From NCBI GenBank assembly GCA_037355855.1, contig CM074763.1, positions 5,809,256 through 5,873,255 on the forward strand: a DNA stretch of 64,000 nucleotides. The letters are read 5' to 3'. Positions 52,288 to 62,475 of this stretch are shown here, in pieces. Each line of letters opens with the position of its first letter. Positions within the stretch are counted from its first letter, which is position 1. Position numbers and translations under genes: made by a program. The notes under the pieces are model-generated. The model worked only from the letters and a program-made list of their open reading frames with translations. It had not been told where the DNA came from and did not search any database. This DNA is from Pseudo-nitzschia pungens (Eukaryota; Bacillariophyta; Bacillariophyceae; Bacillariales; Bacillariaceae).

Positions 52288-52626
52288 ATGGGGTTGCTCC
52301 TGGCAACAAGTCACACGTCCTTACCATTGTTGTTGCTGCTTGCTACATGTAATACTACTAATAGGAGCCTCTTTGTTGCTTCGTGTCCCACCATCCCATC
52401 ATCACCGCCACCGCCACCACCACCACCACCAGCAGCAGCTGCAGCCTCCACACATTGGAAGGCACCACCACCAGCAGCAGGAGAGTTGGGAGGAAAGGAA
52501 CCACACACTGCCAAAACAACCAGGCAGCAGCTCCTCCTCGTTCAGCCAGATGGGTTGGGGGCATTCAAGTTGACAACAAATACTAGTGGGAACAGCAGGA
52601 ACGAACCACCAGCAACTTCCTTCTGA
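52288..52626 (+). CDS. Possible small secreted protein, weak
   Basis: 112 codons from ATG, starting with a hydrophobic stretch that could be a signal peptide (SLPLLLLLATC), then a polyproline/polyalanine run from simple repeats. It has no domain. The opposite strand is also open across the repeat. It may be spurious. Confidence 0.2.
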   Translation: MGLLLATSHTSLPLLLLLATCNTTNRSLFVASCPTIPSSPPPPPPPPPAAAAASTHWKAPPPAAGELGGKEPHTAKTTRQQLLLVQPDGLGAFKLTTNTSGNSRNEPPATSF

Positions 52627-54299
52627 GGAAACATACTTGGGTTTGCCCCCATCCAGGGAAGTTTTTCCGATTTGAAGGAGCAGGAGGTTTCCATAATACC
52701 TACTAACCTTCATCACAATAGTAAGTGACTTTCCGTACGTACGGTACCGTAATACCGGAACAAGCAGTATTTTTTTGAGAAAGAACCTTACTCCGTAAGA
52801 TCTTATTTCGTAATGTGCCAACCCACAACTTAGAAGTCTGTACTCATTCTTGAAGTGCCAATCCAATCCGCCAGCACAGCGACTGACCAACTCTAATAGC
52901 CCAAAGAAACGCATAATGCAAATGCGCGACTACGTGTATGATGGAGGAACGAATACTCGCTGAATGCGGCTATTCTTTGCACAGTCAGCAAAACTGTGAA
53001 GAAAGGAAAGAGCGAACGGATATTGACATAGTATTTGTAGAATGAAGTACACGTAATAGTGTGGCAATGTGTTCTTTTGAATGGACCCAAATCTCTTGTA
53101 CAATGAAACAACCAAAAATTCCAAATTAATGGAATGTTTTGTCTTTACTACGTAGTATTCAAAGGTTGAGAAGAATACTAGTCCGATCGATTGATTTGAT
53201 GAGAAAGACAGTAAAAATACATTGTATTTATAGGGTCTCCACAAAGCTATCAATTTTGCTTGAAACCATGATTGTGCTAGTACACAATCACAATAATCAA
53301 AATGTAGTTTTTTTCCTTCATAATTCAATAAGGAAGAACGATAATTGTAACTTACGAAACTTCGTGTGACGTTGTTTAAAAGTGTGAGGCAGAATTTTAC
53401 GTGATATTATAAGTCTAGGATTGCATTAATTAAATTACCTACTAAAATGTGCGTCTTCAAATAATATTCTAGCTAGAGACCTTGGGGATTCTTCACTTTG
53501 ATCCATCGAAAGGTATTTATTAACATCCCCACGGTTGGAAGATTATAAGGCTTTTTCGCTCGCAATGAGATCATCTAATTGTACAAGTAATTTTGTTCTT
53601 CGAACGGAAGGTTTGCACGCAAAAATTAAAGATTTACGTAATCTTACGCATTGTCACACTCTAAAATTTAACAATGATACAATTTATCTCGATACTATGA
53701 TGTAAAAACTGAATTCTACTTCGTACTCATTATAGATGTCACATTTTAAAAAAGAAGAACATGAATGTCGGACTCAATGAAATTGCCTACTGGCTGCGTT
53801 AAAAAGATGTGTTCTAAACTCAATCATAGCGTTAAATAGTATAGTGACAACGTTCCCTACAGATGGTGGGGCCTAAGATATATGAAAGGAGTTTGTGGTG
53901 TCTTCAAGTGTAAACAGAACCAATATTCAGTAATTACGAGTAAGAACTTGGGGTCAATCATTTTGAGAGATGAGTGAGGAGTCATGTAGCGATTATTTTT
54001 GGTAGAAGTAATCTTATTACCGGTACAAGTTTTACAGTTTTCAGTGGGGAGATACAAGTAAAAGTCTTAGGTAACCTTAGTGGAACTGGTACGTAACCTT
54101 ACTCGTACCAATATCATCCGGGTTCATCATGTTTTTTTTAAAATGATTTTTAAGGACGAAACCCCCATACCGTACGTAATCACAGAAGAAAGTAGCACAC
54201 ATTTTTCACATCTGAACGACTGACTCCATCGCTCAGGACTGATAGACAGAGCTTATGACGGTGGGTTGCATTTGGGTTACACGTAATTACGCTGTTCTA

Positions 54300-56635
54300 A
54301 TGGATTTGCAAAATTTTGACTCCGGAGGTATTGGCGAAGGAGGCAACAAAAGCAGCAGCAACGAAATCAACAACAATATTGACGCCAGAAGCCACAGTGC
54401 GGCTGTGAGCGAGTCGGAGCAGGAAAGGAAAACTTCTTCCCTATCTTCCAATAATGGAGAGGCTCCATCTGCTGCTGCTGGGTCATCTTCCAGTCTGTCT
54501 CGGGAGGGGAGCAAAAGCAATGGGGGCAATGATAAGGGCAATGATAACAATGGTGGGAGCAGCAATGGCAGCAGTGATGACCTCGTGTCTCCCTCGATCG
54601 TAGACGACATGCTGTCGAGAAAACTGATGGGATTGTCGGCCAGGGATCGGAACGCAATCCACGAAGAAATCCATGGAGTTCGATCCATGGCTCCGCTAGA
54701 AACTCCTCCCATTTTGAACACCGCTCTGCAACTCCTGGCGTTAGAACTTGATCAAATCATTCCCAACGACCAGAAAGCCGCCTATCTAATAGCTCGGAAC
54801 ATGGGGCTCCGATCCTACGTCAACACGACGGAATTCCGCCTGCGGATGCTGAGGTCCTGTTGCCTGGACGCTCGGGCTGCAGCCCGAAGAACGTGCGTGT
54901 ATTTGAACCAGTTGCTCTCCATCTTTGGGGAATCGGCCCTGGAACGGGAGATCCAGCTGCACCGGAATTTTACGAAGGACGAGATCCGCGAGTTTCGGAA
55001 GGGAAGATACCAGCTACTGCCCTATCGGGATCGATCCGGTCGGCGGATACTGGTGGTCTTTCCGGACCAGGAATTGGAACGAATGAATCCACAGCTTCGG
55101 GTGAGTTTTGAGTTTGCTGTCGCTAGTGACTGATGGATGTCGCTGATGGATGTCGCTGATGGATGTCGCTGATGGTTGTCATGTTGGTTGTCATGTTGGT
55201 TGTTATGTTGGCCGATTGCCCATGATGCGTGTTATAGTGTTGGGAAATGCTAGTTGATCCGAGTTCGAACGCGTGTGCTGCCTATTCCTGTCCGGTGGAT
55301 TGTGCGCACGAGTAATGTTTTTGACTCCACTCACGAATTCCTTCCGCCCACGGTTCGTTGTCTGGAACACCTCGGGTTGTGACGATTCCATTCCATGCCA
55401 TCCTATCCCGTTCCATTTTCCCATTGCGTTCCACAATATACCGTATCATACCGCATTATCAAATAATAACATATCATCATATACCTCCCGATCGTTGCGA
55501 TCAAATCTTGCAGCACAAATTCGTAACCTATCTGGGTATTGTTGCTGTGAGGAACGACACCGAGACGCAAAAGAGCGGTCTGGTTGTACTTGTGTGGTTC
55601 GAACCGAACTACAAAATATCCTTCAAGCCCCAGGTTTCCCACCTCAAGAAATCCCAGCGCCTGACGGACTACATCGGCTGCGTCCGGGTCAGTGCGATCC
55701 ATATTTGCACTCCCGACACGCCGGCCTATCGGTTCCGGCGCAGCCTTGTGGTCATGAGGGCCGGGAACACGGAATTATTGAGGCTCAAGTTTCACGAGGG
55801 AGAACCCGTCGAGCTGCGCTACGAACTGCAGAGCTTCGGGATCCCCACGGACACAATTCCCATGACCTGGAGCGGGACGGTGAAGACGGTCTACCACAAG
55901 AACTGGATGAAACTTCGACGGGCCGTCGAAGACAGTTGTTACGAGAACACCGCGTCCTCGCAAATGGAAGAGGTAGTGGAGTGTCCCAATTCGAACGACG
56001 TTCTATTTCGTCAGGGGACCTCCATCTATGCACACCCGGGAAACGCACGATTCCGTTCCCTGGTGGAGCAAAAAGTCCTTGCCCGAAACCTGCTCTCACT
56101 TGCTTCGTCCTCGGTGCAGGACAGTGAAGCTTCCGATCAAGCGTACCGCTTCGACCCTTACTTCACCACCACCGCCGACCTGATCACCGACGTGATCGAC
56201 GAGATCCTGACCAAAAACAAGGGACGGGTTCTGGTCTGGGACCCCAACCACAATCGCGAAAACTACGGCTGTTGGTGCACCCTCACCAACACGGCGCAGA
56301 TCTACTCCAAGATCGAATACATCGTCCGGGAATTCCTCCGGGGAAGCACCAAGAGGGTAAATCAAACATGCAACCACCAAACCATCGACAGCAGCACTTC
56401 CATCTTTCGAGCCTCCAAACAGTCCCGGACTTCCATCCTACTGGAGGCAGTAACCTCGTCGTCTTCCCCGGTCAATTTTCCGGAAGCGGCGACTGCTGAT
56501 GGTGTTGCAAACAATTCTGATGAGCTTCCCAAAAAACGCTTCAAATCGACTTCCGACGACGAGGACCACTCTAACTGCATGTGCATCGATTCATGCAATT
56601 ATGCAAGTAGCAATCGCTTATCCACATTGAATTGA
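54300..56635 (+). CDS. CRAL-TRIO-like / DUF6824-like protein (2 exons)
   Basis: Exon 1 is 54300-55100; the intron is 55101-55513 (GTGAGT donor, TCTTGCAG acceptor, 413 bp, phase 0); exon 2 is 55514-56635; 640 residues in all. Joining is supported because the fold continues across it: RSGRRILVVFPDQELERMNPQLR, then HKFVTYLGIVAVRND. After a disordered Ser/Asn leader, SARDRNAIHEEIHGV (about 113-127) is the helix I know from diatom CRAL-TRIO-like proteins. It is followed by an all-helical N-domain and a Sec14-type lipid-binding region. Around residue 428, NDVLFRQGTSIYAHPGNARFR matches the DUF6824 pattern. The end is disordered with a basic KKRFK. A role in lipid sensing is inferred from the fold only. 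An ATG at 54255 would add 15 residues. Confidence 0.78.
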
Positions 56636-57997
56636 CGAGAACTAAAAATAGTTCAATGGGTGCAGAAAAACGTCGCAAAAGGAAGCGCCACGAAACTCAA
56701 CGACCGCGACATCCAGGGGATTCAATGGATTGATTGATTCATCTTGCAACTACCAAATGCTGCTTGGTTGAGACCGCATTGCTGCTTTTAGTTCGCAAGA
56801 ACAACGGGGAATCAATTTCTCGCCGGTAGAGAGTAGCATTCTTGAAAAGGAAAAGTGGCACTGGCTGAACTCGGATTTTTCTTTGTATCCGTGTTGTTTT
56901 TTACTCGTTTGGTTGTGGGCAACTTGGGCCTTGCCCCCATTATTTTATCACGAGTTTCAAGCAGCCAGAAGATGGGTTGGTGGTGAAATTCATTCGAATG
57001 CCAATAAGGTTACGTGTAAGTTACGGTACCAAAAAACTGTCCAATCACTCTTGCCATCCCAAGCACAAAGTCCATGATGTTGGTTCGACTCGGATCGAAT
57101 CAATCCGATCTATTCGGTGATTTTGTTTTTAACAAAAAGTAGTTTCATATTTTTCGACTGTACAAGTACCGTATGTACGGTACGAATACCGGTACCGGTA
57201 TCTGTCGTGCATTTCAGTCACATTTCGATCCTAACAATCCATACCGTACAACGGGTTTCGGGTAAACCTTACGAAGTACTACGTACTACTAGTAATTACG
57301 TAATTACGTAAGGTTACTAAGTTACGTATATGTATGGTGTTGGTAACCTTACCCTTACAACGTGATGATAAACTTCTGAGGAAAAACTTCGGCAGCATGT
57401 TGAATTGCAACCGTGATTGGTTCACCTTTGGATCTATCAGGCAATACTACTGCTACTACTACTACTAGTAAGGTTTACCAGTTCAGCTACAGTTGAAAAC
57501 ACAACTGTTTGGGAGGTTTGGCGTCAACAAGAAGAAGAAATTTACTTCATCTGTCGGCCGGCGTGGTGTTCGTTCCAGGTGCCACTAGGATGTCGCTGTC
57601 GAATCCTGCCACCACCATCGTCATCCAGGAGGTGCTTGAACAACACCAACAAGTGGTGGTGTACGACGGATAATTACTAGTAGCTACTACTAGTAGTCAC
57701 CCCGGTGCAATCATCACTAGTACTAGATATGATAAGCAATTGGAAGATCAATTCATCGTCCATCCATCTATCAGGTCTGCGTCACAATGTTCGTATGCTT
57801 CTTCCTATTAACATAACATGATAGTAGTTCAAAAAATAACACCAGCAGCAATATTAACCTCTTTACTACTCTTTACCCTAACTAGTACTACGTACTACGT
57901 AGTAATTTTGAAAATAACTACTACGTGTAGTATTATTTCTGTAAGCTTACCGTACGTACGTACGTACGAATAAGGTTACGTACCGGAATTTTTTCGA
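56636..57997. other. Spacer
   Basis: No gene supported. It contains GTAAGGTTACG and GTACCGGTACCGGTA words (57005-57020, 57175-57200, 57300-57355), ACTAGTA runs (57445-57470, 57670-57725) and a TACG array at about 57952-57967 just before the hairpins at 57998. Confidence 0.5.
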
Positions 57998-58043
57998 TTT
58001 CACGCGGAGCGTGAAAGTTTCACGCCGGCGCAGCCGGTGTCCC
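57998..58043. repeat. Paired GC-rich hairpins, possible element edge
   Basis: TTTCACGC-GGA-GCGTGAAA (57998-58016) is a perfect 8-bp stem with a 3-base loop. Directly after it, GTTTCACGCCGGCGCAGCCGG contains CCGGC-GCA-GCCGG, a second perfect stem. The GC-rich block stands out from the AT-rich surroundings and precedes the RusA/recombinase region. Confidence 0.7.
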
Positions 58044-58821
58044 TCCAGGAAAATTCCTGTTCACAAGGAAGTCGTGAAAACGATAATGAACTGTTACGTT
58101 TTCCCTCAATACCCAGGAGGTGCATGTTCATTTTTTGCTCAATTTCCTACGAACCCCTTCTGTTTTTCAAGCGATGAGAAGATCCTTAATTGAAAATATC
58201 AAACACGATTAGCGATTGTCATTCATCTCACATATACAACCAAAGTATCAACGACAAGGCGCAATAAGTAATTCTTTTGAATTTAAGCACTAAAAAGAGG
58301 TGCACCACCAGCAAACCACACGAATTTTATGAATCACGAAAATATTTTTCGACACATAAAATCAAGAGGACGACGACGACGGATTCGTCACTCTCTTTTC
58401 ATAAAACAACAGAACAAGGTAAGAGCAACAAGAACAAACAACATGTGTTCAATGCTGTATGCATCTAACGCAACCACATTTCCAACGTCACTAACAACCC
58501 TCCATCATCGATTGAATTGTATTCCACCAATACACCACCACCGTTAATCGATCGAAACAATCCAAATGATACGATACGAACGACAAACAAAATTCCGCTA
58601 TTCTTCAAATCAATCATCCATCGACCGGCGGCGATGTTGATCCATGCATTATAACAACAATCGAATGCTCTTCCTTATTCTTGTCACGACAACAACAATC
58701 CAACATCAAACAACGTTCTTTAAATCCATCGATAATTGAACGTGTAAATTGCTTGTCGATTAACGTGACAACATCCAACGCATCGACGATCGAACGTCTT
58801 TCCTTGATCGATATATTGTTC
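58044..58821. other. Upstream region of the RusA-like gene
   Basis: 778 bp, AT-rich. The RusA frame stays open back to 58681 without an ATG, so an unrecognised upstream exon is possible. An AAAGAGGTGCA word occurs near 58290 and an AGAGGTGCA word again near 62776 on the far side of the recombinase. Confidence 0.4.
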
Positions 58822-59436
58822 ATGCAGCTCGTCAGTCCCAATATGTCTCCCCTTACACGCTCGCAAGCATTTGCTGCAAAGAACCCCCCCCATTTCGATG
58901 CAATTAAATCGATGCCTTTCACAAGCAAAGAAGAAGGACTGTTTGTCACAGTTATTGGAAAACCACAATCGATGCAAAGGACCGGTGGACGTCCTGGAAA
59001 GTCGTACAGATTTAATGGGCAGAAGAAGCTTCAGAGGCAGTTTGTGGACGCCATCTCCAAAGCCCATATGTTACATGGAGAAGGAATGAAACCATTTGGG
59101 AAAAGCAATATAAAGGTAAAAGCTGAGTTCATCTTTCCCCTACGGAATGGAGATATTCCAAACGACGTTGACAACTTGGCAAAATTCGTCCTGGACTGCT
59201 TGCAATTGAAGAATAAAGCTGGCATTTCACTCTGTGACAATGACAAACAAGTTGTAAAGCTGGTTGTGTTGAAGACCTATGGTGTTAATTGTGGTGAGGG
59301 ATTAACATTGCTTCGGATTAAAAGAAACGACGACGACGACGACGCACCAAAGGACTACGGCCACCTATGGGTGCAGGACAATGGAAGCGATGAGAGTAAC
59401 GAAATTATTGACCTGACCATTGACGATGATAAATAA
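58822..59436 (+). CDS. RusA-type Holliday-junction resolvase with SIM-like tail
   Basis: 204 residues from the ATG at 58822 (a second ATG, 58843, starts MSPLTRSQ). It matches the RusA endonuclease fold: LFVTVIGKPQSMQR as the first strand and loop, a helix KKLQRQFVDAISKAH, KVKAEFIFP, then the acidic metal-binding cluster NDVDNLAKFVLDCL (Asp115, Asp117) and CDNDKQVVKL (Asp139/Asp141). These correspond to the DxDN and third Asp of the bacterial/phage enzyme. RusA cuts four-way DNA junctions. The C-terminus adds an acidic tail ending EIIDLTIDDDK, a textbook SUMO-interaction motif (hydrophobics, then DLT, then acidic). It converges with the tyrosine recombinase gene, 69 bp apart. RusA proteins are typical of phages and some eukaryotic DNA viruses, so acquisition from a mobile or viral source is likely. 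Confidence 0.82.
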   Translation: MQLVSPNMSPLTRSQAFAAKNPPHFDAIKSMPFTSKEEGLFVTVIGKPQSMQRTGGRPGKSYRFNGQKKLQRQFVDAISKAHMLHGEGMKPFGKSNIKVKAEFIFPLRNGDIPNDVDNLAKFVLDCLQLKNKAGISLCDNDKQVVKLVVLKTYGVNCGEGLTLLRIKRNDDDDDAPKDYGHLWVQDNGSDESNEIIDLTIDDDK

Positions 59437-59505
59437 TTGTCAATCTTTAATATTTTTAATAATGTTTCACAACAAAAAAGTTTTCAAAACGCCTCAAACC
59501 ATAGC

Positions 59506-62475
59506 CTAGCTTCTTATATTTTCCTGTTCTTGAAGGGGCATAGAAGGAATTGGAATATTTTTGGTCTTGAGACACTTCCACATTGATTTCTCTCTCCATG
59601 TCTTTGATCCACATTCCTCTTTCTTATACTTCAATGCCCTCTTCCCAAATCCCAACAAGAATGGTTTCAACTGCTGACTTGGATTTTCTGGGTTCTTTCT
59701 TCTTCTCTTCTTGTTAGGCTTTTGTTTTGTAGGATCTTGTTCAACTGCTTTGACAACACCTTGTTCCAGCTGAAACATCATCACCATTGCTTGGTCTTGG
59801 ACTGATTTGGCCAGGTCTTCAATATCTGTAACCAGTGGCACCTCACCCCTCAGTTGCTGGAGTTGCTCGGGCAAACACGAAAGGAACACTATTTCAATTG
59901 CTGAATAGTACTTACTCTTCTCCTTCATACCAAACGGTAAATCCAATGTATCAAACATAAATGTACCGTTGGGTTGCACATGATTTTTGATTGGACGTTT
60001 TGGTGCTTCAAACAGTAACTTGATACAGTCCTTAATTGTCACACCACTGATATTCTGTTTTGCAATTGGATTCCGACCCAAATCACCAACATTCAACACC
60101 AATGAAGGAGAAGTCTGCTTTCGTGTCTCCTTTGTTTCATTTCCAACCACCCCTGAGTTCTTTTCTTCTTGTTTAGATGGTGTTCCTGGTGGTGTCTGTA
60201 TTGCCTGCCTAAGCTTCCTGTTTTCATCAGACACTCTCTCAAGCTCATCAGTTACAGCACCCAGCTTGGAACTCAGCGATTCAACCAACTGAACAGTGTC
60301 ACGTTGAATTTGTTTCATCATGGAAACACTGTTGCTTAGTTGATTCAAGGCATCAACAATTTGTGGAGCTGTTGCAGCATCCACAACTTGAGGTCTCTCA
60401 TTACAAGCAATGAAGGCAGCGCACATGGAAGTTGACCATTTTCTGAGCAAACCAAGACTTAGCTCACTGCGTCGCTTGAAAATATTCTCCAACTTGTGGA
60501 TAACAGGATCACTATGCCCCATCTGATCAACCATATGATTGTAAGACATGATCACACTTGCTGTCATAATCTCAAGCACCTTGTACAACCTGCCTTCTTT
60601 TTGAAAATCTGGTAGATTGGAAGGAAGGAACTCAGATATGATGACTGAAATCAACACAATCCCTGGTCTATCTTGCACAGAGAGCAAATCAAATGTTGCT
60701 GGAGTTGGAATCATTTTGCAGTTGGAATAGTCGTTCAGTGCCATTGCTGATGGCAATGTCAAACCAATGCCAGAGTTGGAAACATAAGTATCATAATGGT
60801 TGCCTGTCATTTTGTGTCCTGACCTTGCAGTTGCATTCTCAGGAGTCACCTGATCATGAAATGAAAGCAAGGTTGTTCCACCCTTTCTCCACATTTTGGA
60901 TGTGTAGGTTGCTTTCATATCCTCTGGCATGTCATCAGGAAGATGTTTTCTTGCAATACGTCCCAGTAAAGTAGCAACAGTCTTGTCTGAGATTTCATGG
61001 AGCTTTGGCCATACAAAGTCACGATTTACGTTTGATTTGCGATTAAGAATATCATCATCAACTGCAAATGCACATGCCATTGCATGTGGCCAGTCCACTT
61101 GAAAGTTTACAGGATTGGCATGATTAATCATTGGCATGGCATAGAAATTTCCTGTCTTGAGTTCACACCAACTGGTATCAATCACTGAAAACCTTGGGTC
61201 GTAAACAAAGAAAGAGAACCTCATCCATTTAATTTCCCCCCCTCTACTTACAGCAAGGGCACTAGTGAGAAGTTGGGCTCTGTGCTCATAATTTCTACAT
61301 GCGAGTTGTTTGGCATTTCTCATCAAGCTGTCATTAATGTGAAACAAATCAGCCCTGTCAATGTAATGCATCTTTTCAAAATGGTATCGAGTGAGGATTG
61401 GTTTGTTCATGATGTACAGAGTTGCTGTCTTGGGGTCAAACTCCTCATCAACGCCTTTGAACTTTTCCTTGTTATATCCTTTTTTCAGATTTGCTTTCAC
61501 TGTAGACCACCAAGACTGGCCTTCCTTCAGACTAATCAACTTTGGGTGTCGTGGAAAACAATTTTGAAGGATTTGAAACAAAGGCTCAACATATTTGATG
61601 ATGGTGTTGAATGTCAGCCTCTCTGGGTTCTCTTGATTCCACCCATCTTCTTTTGACCATCCCTTTGGGATGAATGTTGTGGCAAGCCGCCTACAGTGAT
61701 CAGTGATGATATAAACTACATTGTCGTTGGCAATATCCATGTACGTCAAATCTTCAAAGTCCTTCAATTCACCATGCCCTGTTACCTCCTTGAGTTGATT
61801 GTATAGTTTGATTGCTGTGCTGTCATGGTTGTCTTTGTGAAGAATGTCCCTGCTGCATAGAGTTTTGACAGTACCATTGCCGATGTTGTGCTGTTTGTTC
61901 ACTGTTGGTTGCTTTACAGCTGTGTTTTTTTCAGTCGCTTTAAACGCTGGTGATGCTCCCTTTTGCGTTGTTTCAAAAGTTTTGTTGTTGAGAGCAGCGA
62001 ATCGCCGTTGTCGTCTTTTTTCTGCATCTTTTGCGTACGGGTTTACAATCGTTAGCTTTCTGCTATGCTTCTTTGGTGTTACGATTGAAGCGGCAGCAGT
62101 GTTGGTGTCTGCAATCATATCAGCAGTAGTGTCAGCAGTAGCAACCAGATCAATTACATTCGGGATAACTGCGTTGTTTGTGTTTGCATTTATTTCGTTC
62201 GCGTTTGCGTTTGTGTTTGCATTTGTTGCGTTCGCGTTTGTGTCTGTGTTTGCATTTGCGTTCGCGTTTGCGTTTGTGTACTCAGTGCTGGTGCTTGTTG
62301 CATCATTATTTGTGTTGACGTCGTTGTTGTTGACAATGTTTGCATTGACGATATTTTGTTCGTTGTTGTTGTTGTTATTGGAATCGTTGTTGCAGTTCAA
62401 ATTGATGCTGTTGGAACTCGTCTTTTCGTCGTTAACTTCGTCACCCTTCTTGCGTCTTGGACGGAAGAAAAACAT
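59506..62475 (-). CDS. Crypton-like tyrosine recombinase
   Basis: 989 residues from ATG. The N-terminus (1-110) is Asn/Ala repeats from GCGTTTGCATTT-type hexamers. A basic segment (SRKLTIVNPYAKDAEKRRQRR) follows. The catalytic domain has Arg411 in AVSRGGEIKW (first Arg), Arg530 in KMWRKGGTTLL (HxxR-like, with Lys at the first position), His554 in ARSGHKMTGNHY and Tyr561 or Tyr564 as nucleophile. It also has a plausible N-terminal core-binding half (280-400). After it come a coiled coil (TDELERVSDENRKLRQ, near 750), a basic KKRRRKNP cluster and an unassigned C-terminus. No reverse transcriptase is nearby, so DIRS/Ngaro retroelements are less likely than a Crypton. Such enzymes integrate circular DNA by site-specific recombination. 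Element ends are not defined. Confidence 0.82.
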   Translation of the reverse strand: MFFFRPRRKKGDEVNDEKTSSNSINLNCNNDSNNNNNNEQNIVNANIVNNNDVNTNNDATSTSTEYTNANANANANTDTNANATNANTNANANEINANTNNAVIPNVIDLVATADTTADMIADTNTAAASIVTPKKHSRKLTIVNPYAKDAEKRRQRRFAALNNKTFETTQKGASPAFKATEKNTAVKQPTVNKQHNIGNGTVKTLCSRDILHKDNHDSTAIKLYNQLKEVTGHGELKDFEDLTYMDIANDNVVYIITDHCRRLATTFIPKGWSKEDGWNQENPERLTFNTIIKYVEPLFQILQNCFPRHPKLISLKEGQSWWSTVKANLKKGYNKEKFKGVDEEFDPKTATLYIMNKPILTRYHFEKMHYIDRADLFHINDSLMRNAKQLACRNYEHRAQLLTSALAVSRGGEIKWMRFSFFVYDPRFSVIDTSWCELKTGNFYAMPMINHANPVNFQVDWPHAMACAFAVDDDILNRKSNVNRDFVWPKLHEISDKTVATLLGRIARKHLPDDMPEDMKATYTSKMWRKGGTTLLSFHDQVTPENATARSGHKMTGNHYDTYVSNSGIGLTLPSAMALNDYSNCKMIPTPATFDLLSVQDRPGIVLISVIISEFLPSNLPDFQKEGRLYKVLEIMTASVIMSYNHMVDQMGHSDPVIHKLENIFKRRSELSLGLLRKWSTSMCAAFIACNERPQVVDAATAPQIVDALNQLSNSVSMMKQIQRDTVQLVESLSSKLGAVTDELERVSDENRKLRQAIQTPPGTPSKQEEKNSGVVGNETKETRKQTSPSLVLNVGDLGRNPIAKQNISGVTIKDCIKLLFEAPKRPIKNHVQPNGTFMFDTLDLPFGMKEKSKYYSAIEIVFLSCLPEQLQQLRGEVPLVTDIEDLAKSVQDQAMVMMFQLEQGVVKAVEQDPTKQKPNKKRRRKNPENPSQQLKPFLLGFGKRALKYKKEECGSKTWREKSMWKCLKTKNIPIPSMPLQEQENIRS
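62185..62285. repeat. Hexamer array coding Asn-Ala in the recombinase N-terminus
   Basis: Tandem GTTTGC/GTTCGC hexamers (TTTGCATTTGCGTTCGCG and similar), read on the minus strand as Asn-Ala repeats. Confidence 0.8.

Larger units (their letters stand above)
50837..54254. other. Long repeat-rich spacer
   Basis: No gene with domain support. It contains an ATTGA array (50836-50862), a GGAATGGAAT run (51025-51050), a CCAACGAAGCAA array (51121-51175), an AAACG array (51269-51292), a dense ACTAGTAC block (about 51600-52250) and a CCACCACCGCCACC run (52405-52430). From about 52900 to 54200 the sequence is AT-rich with no visible structure. GTAACCTTAC words occur at 54070-54110. Confidence 0.55.

Noticed and set aside
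59506..62475. DIRS or Ngaro retrotransposon assignment for the tyrosine recombinase
   Set aside because: No reverse transcriptase, RNase H or split direct repeats are found within several kb on either side.
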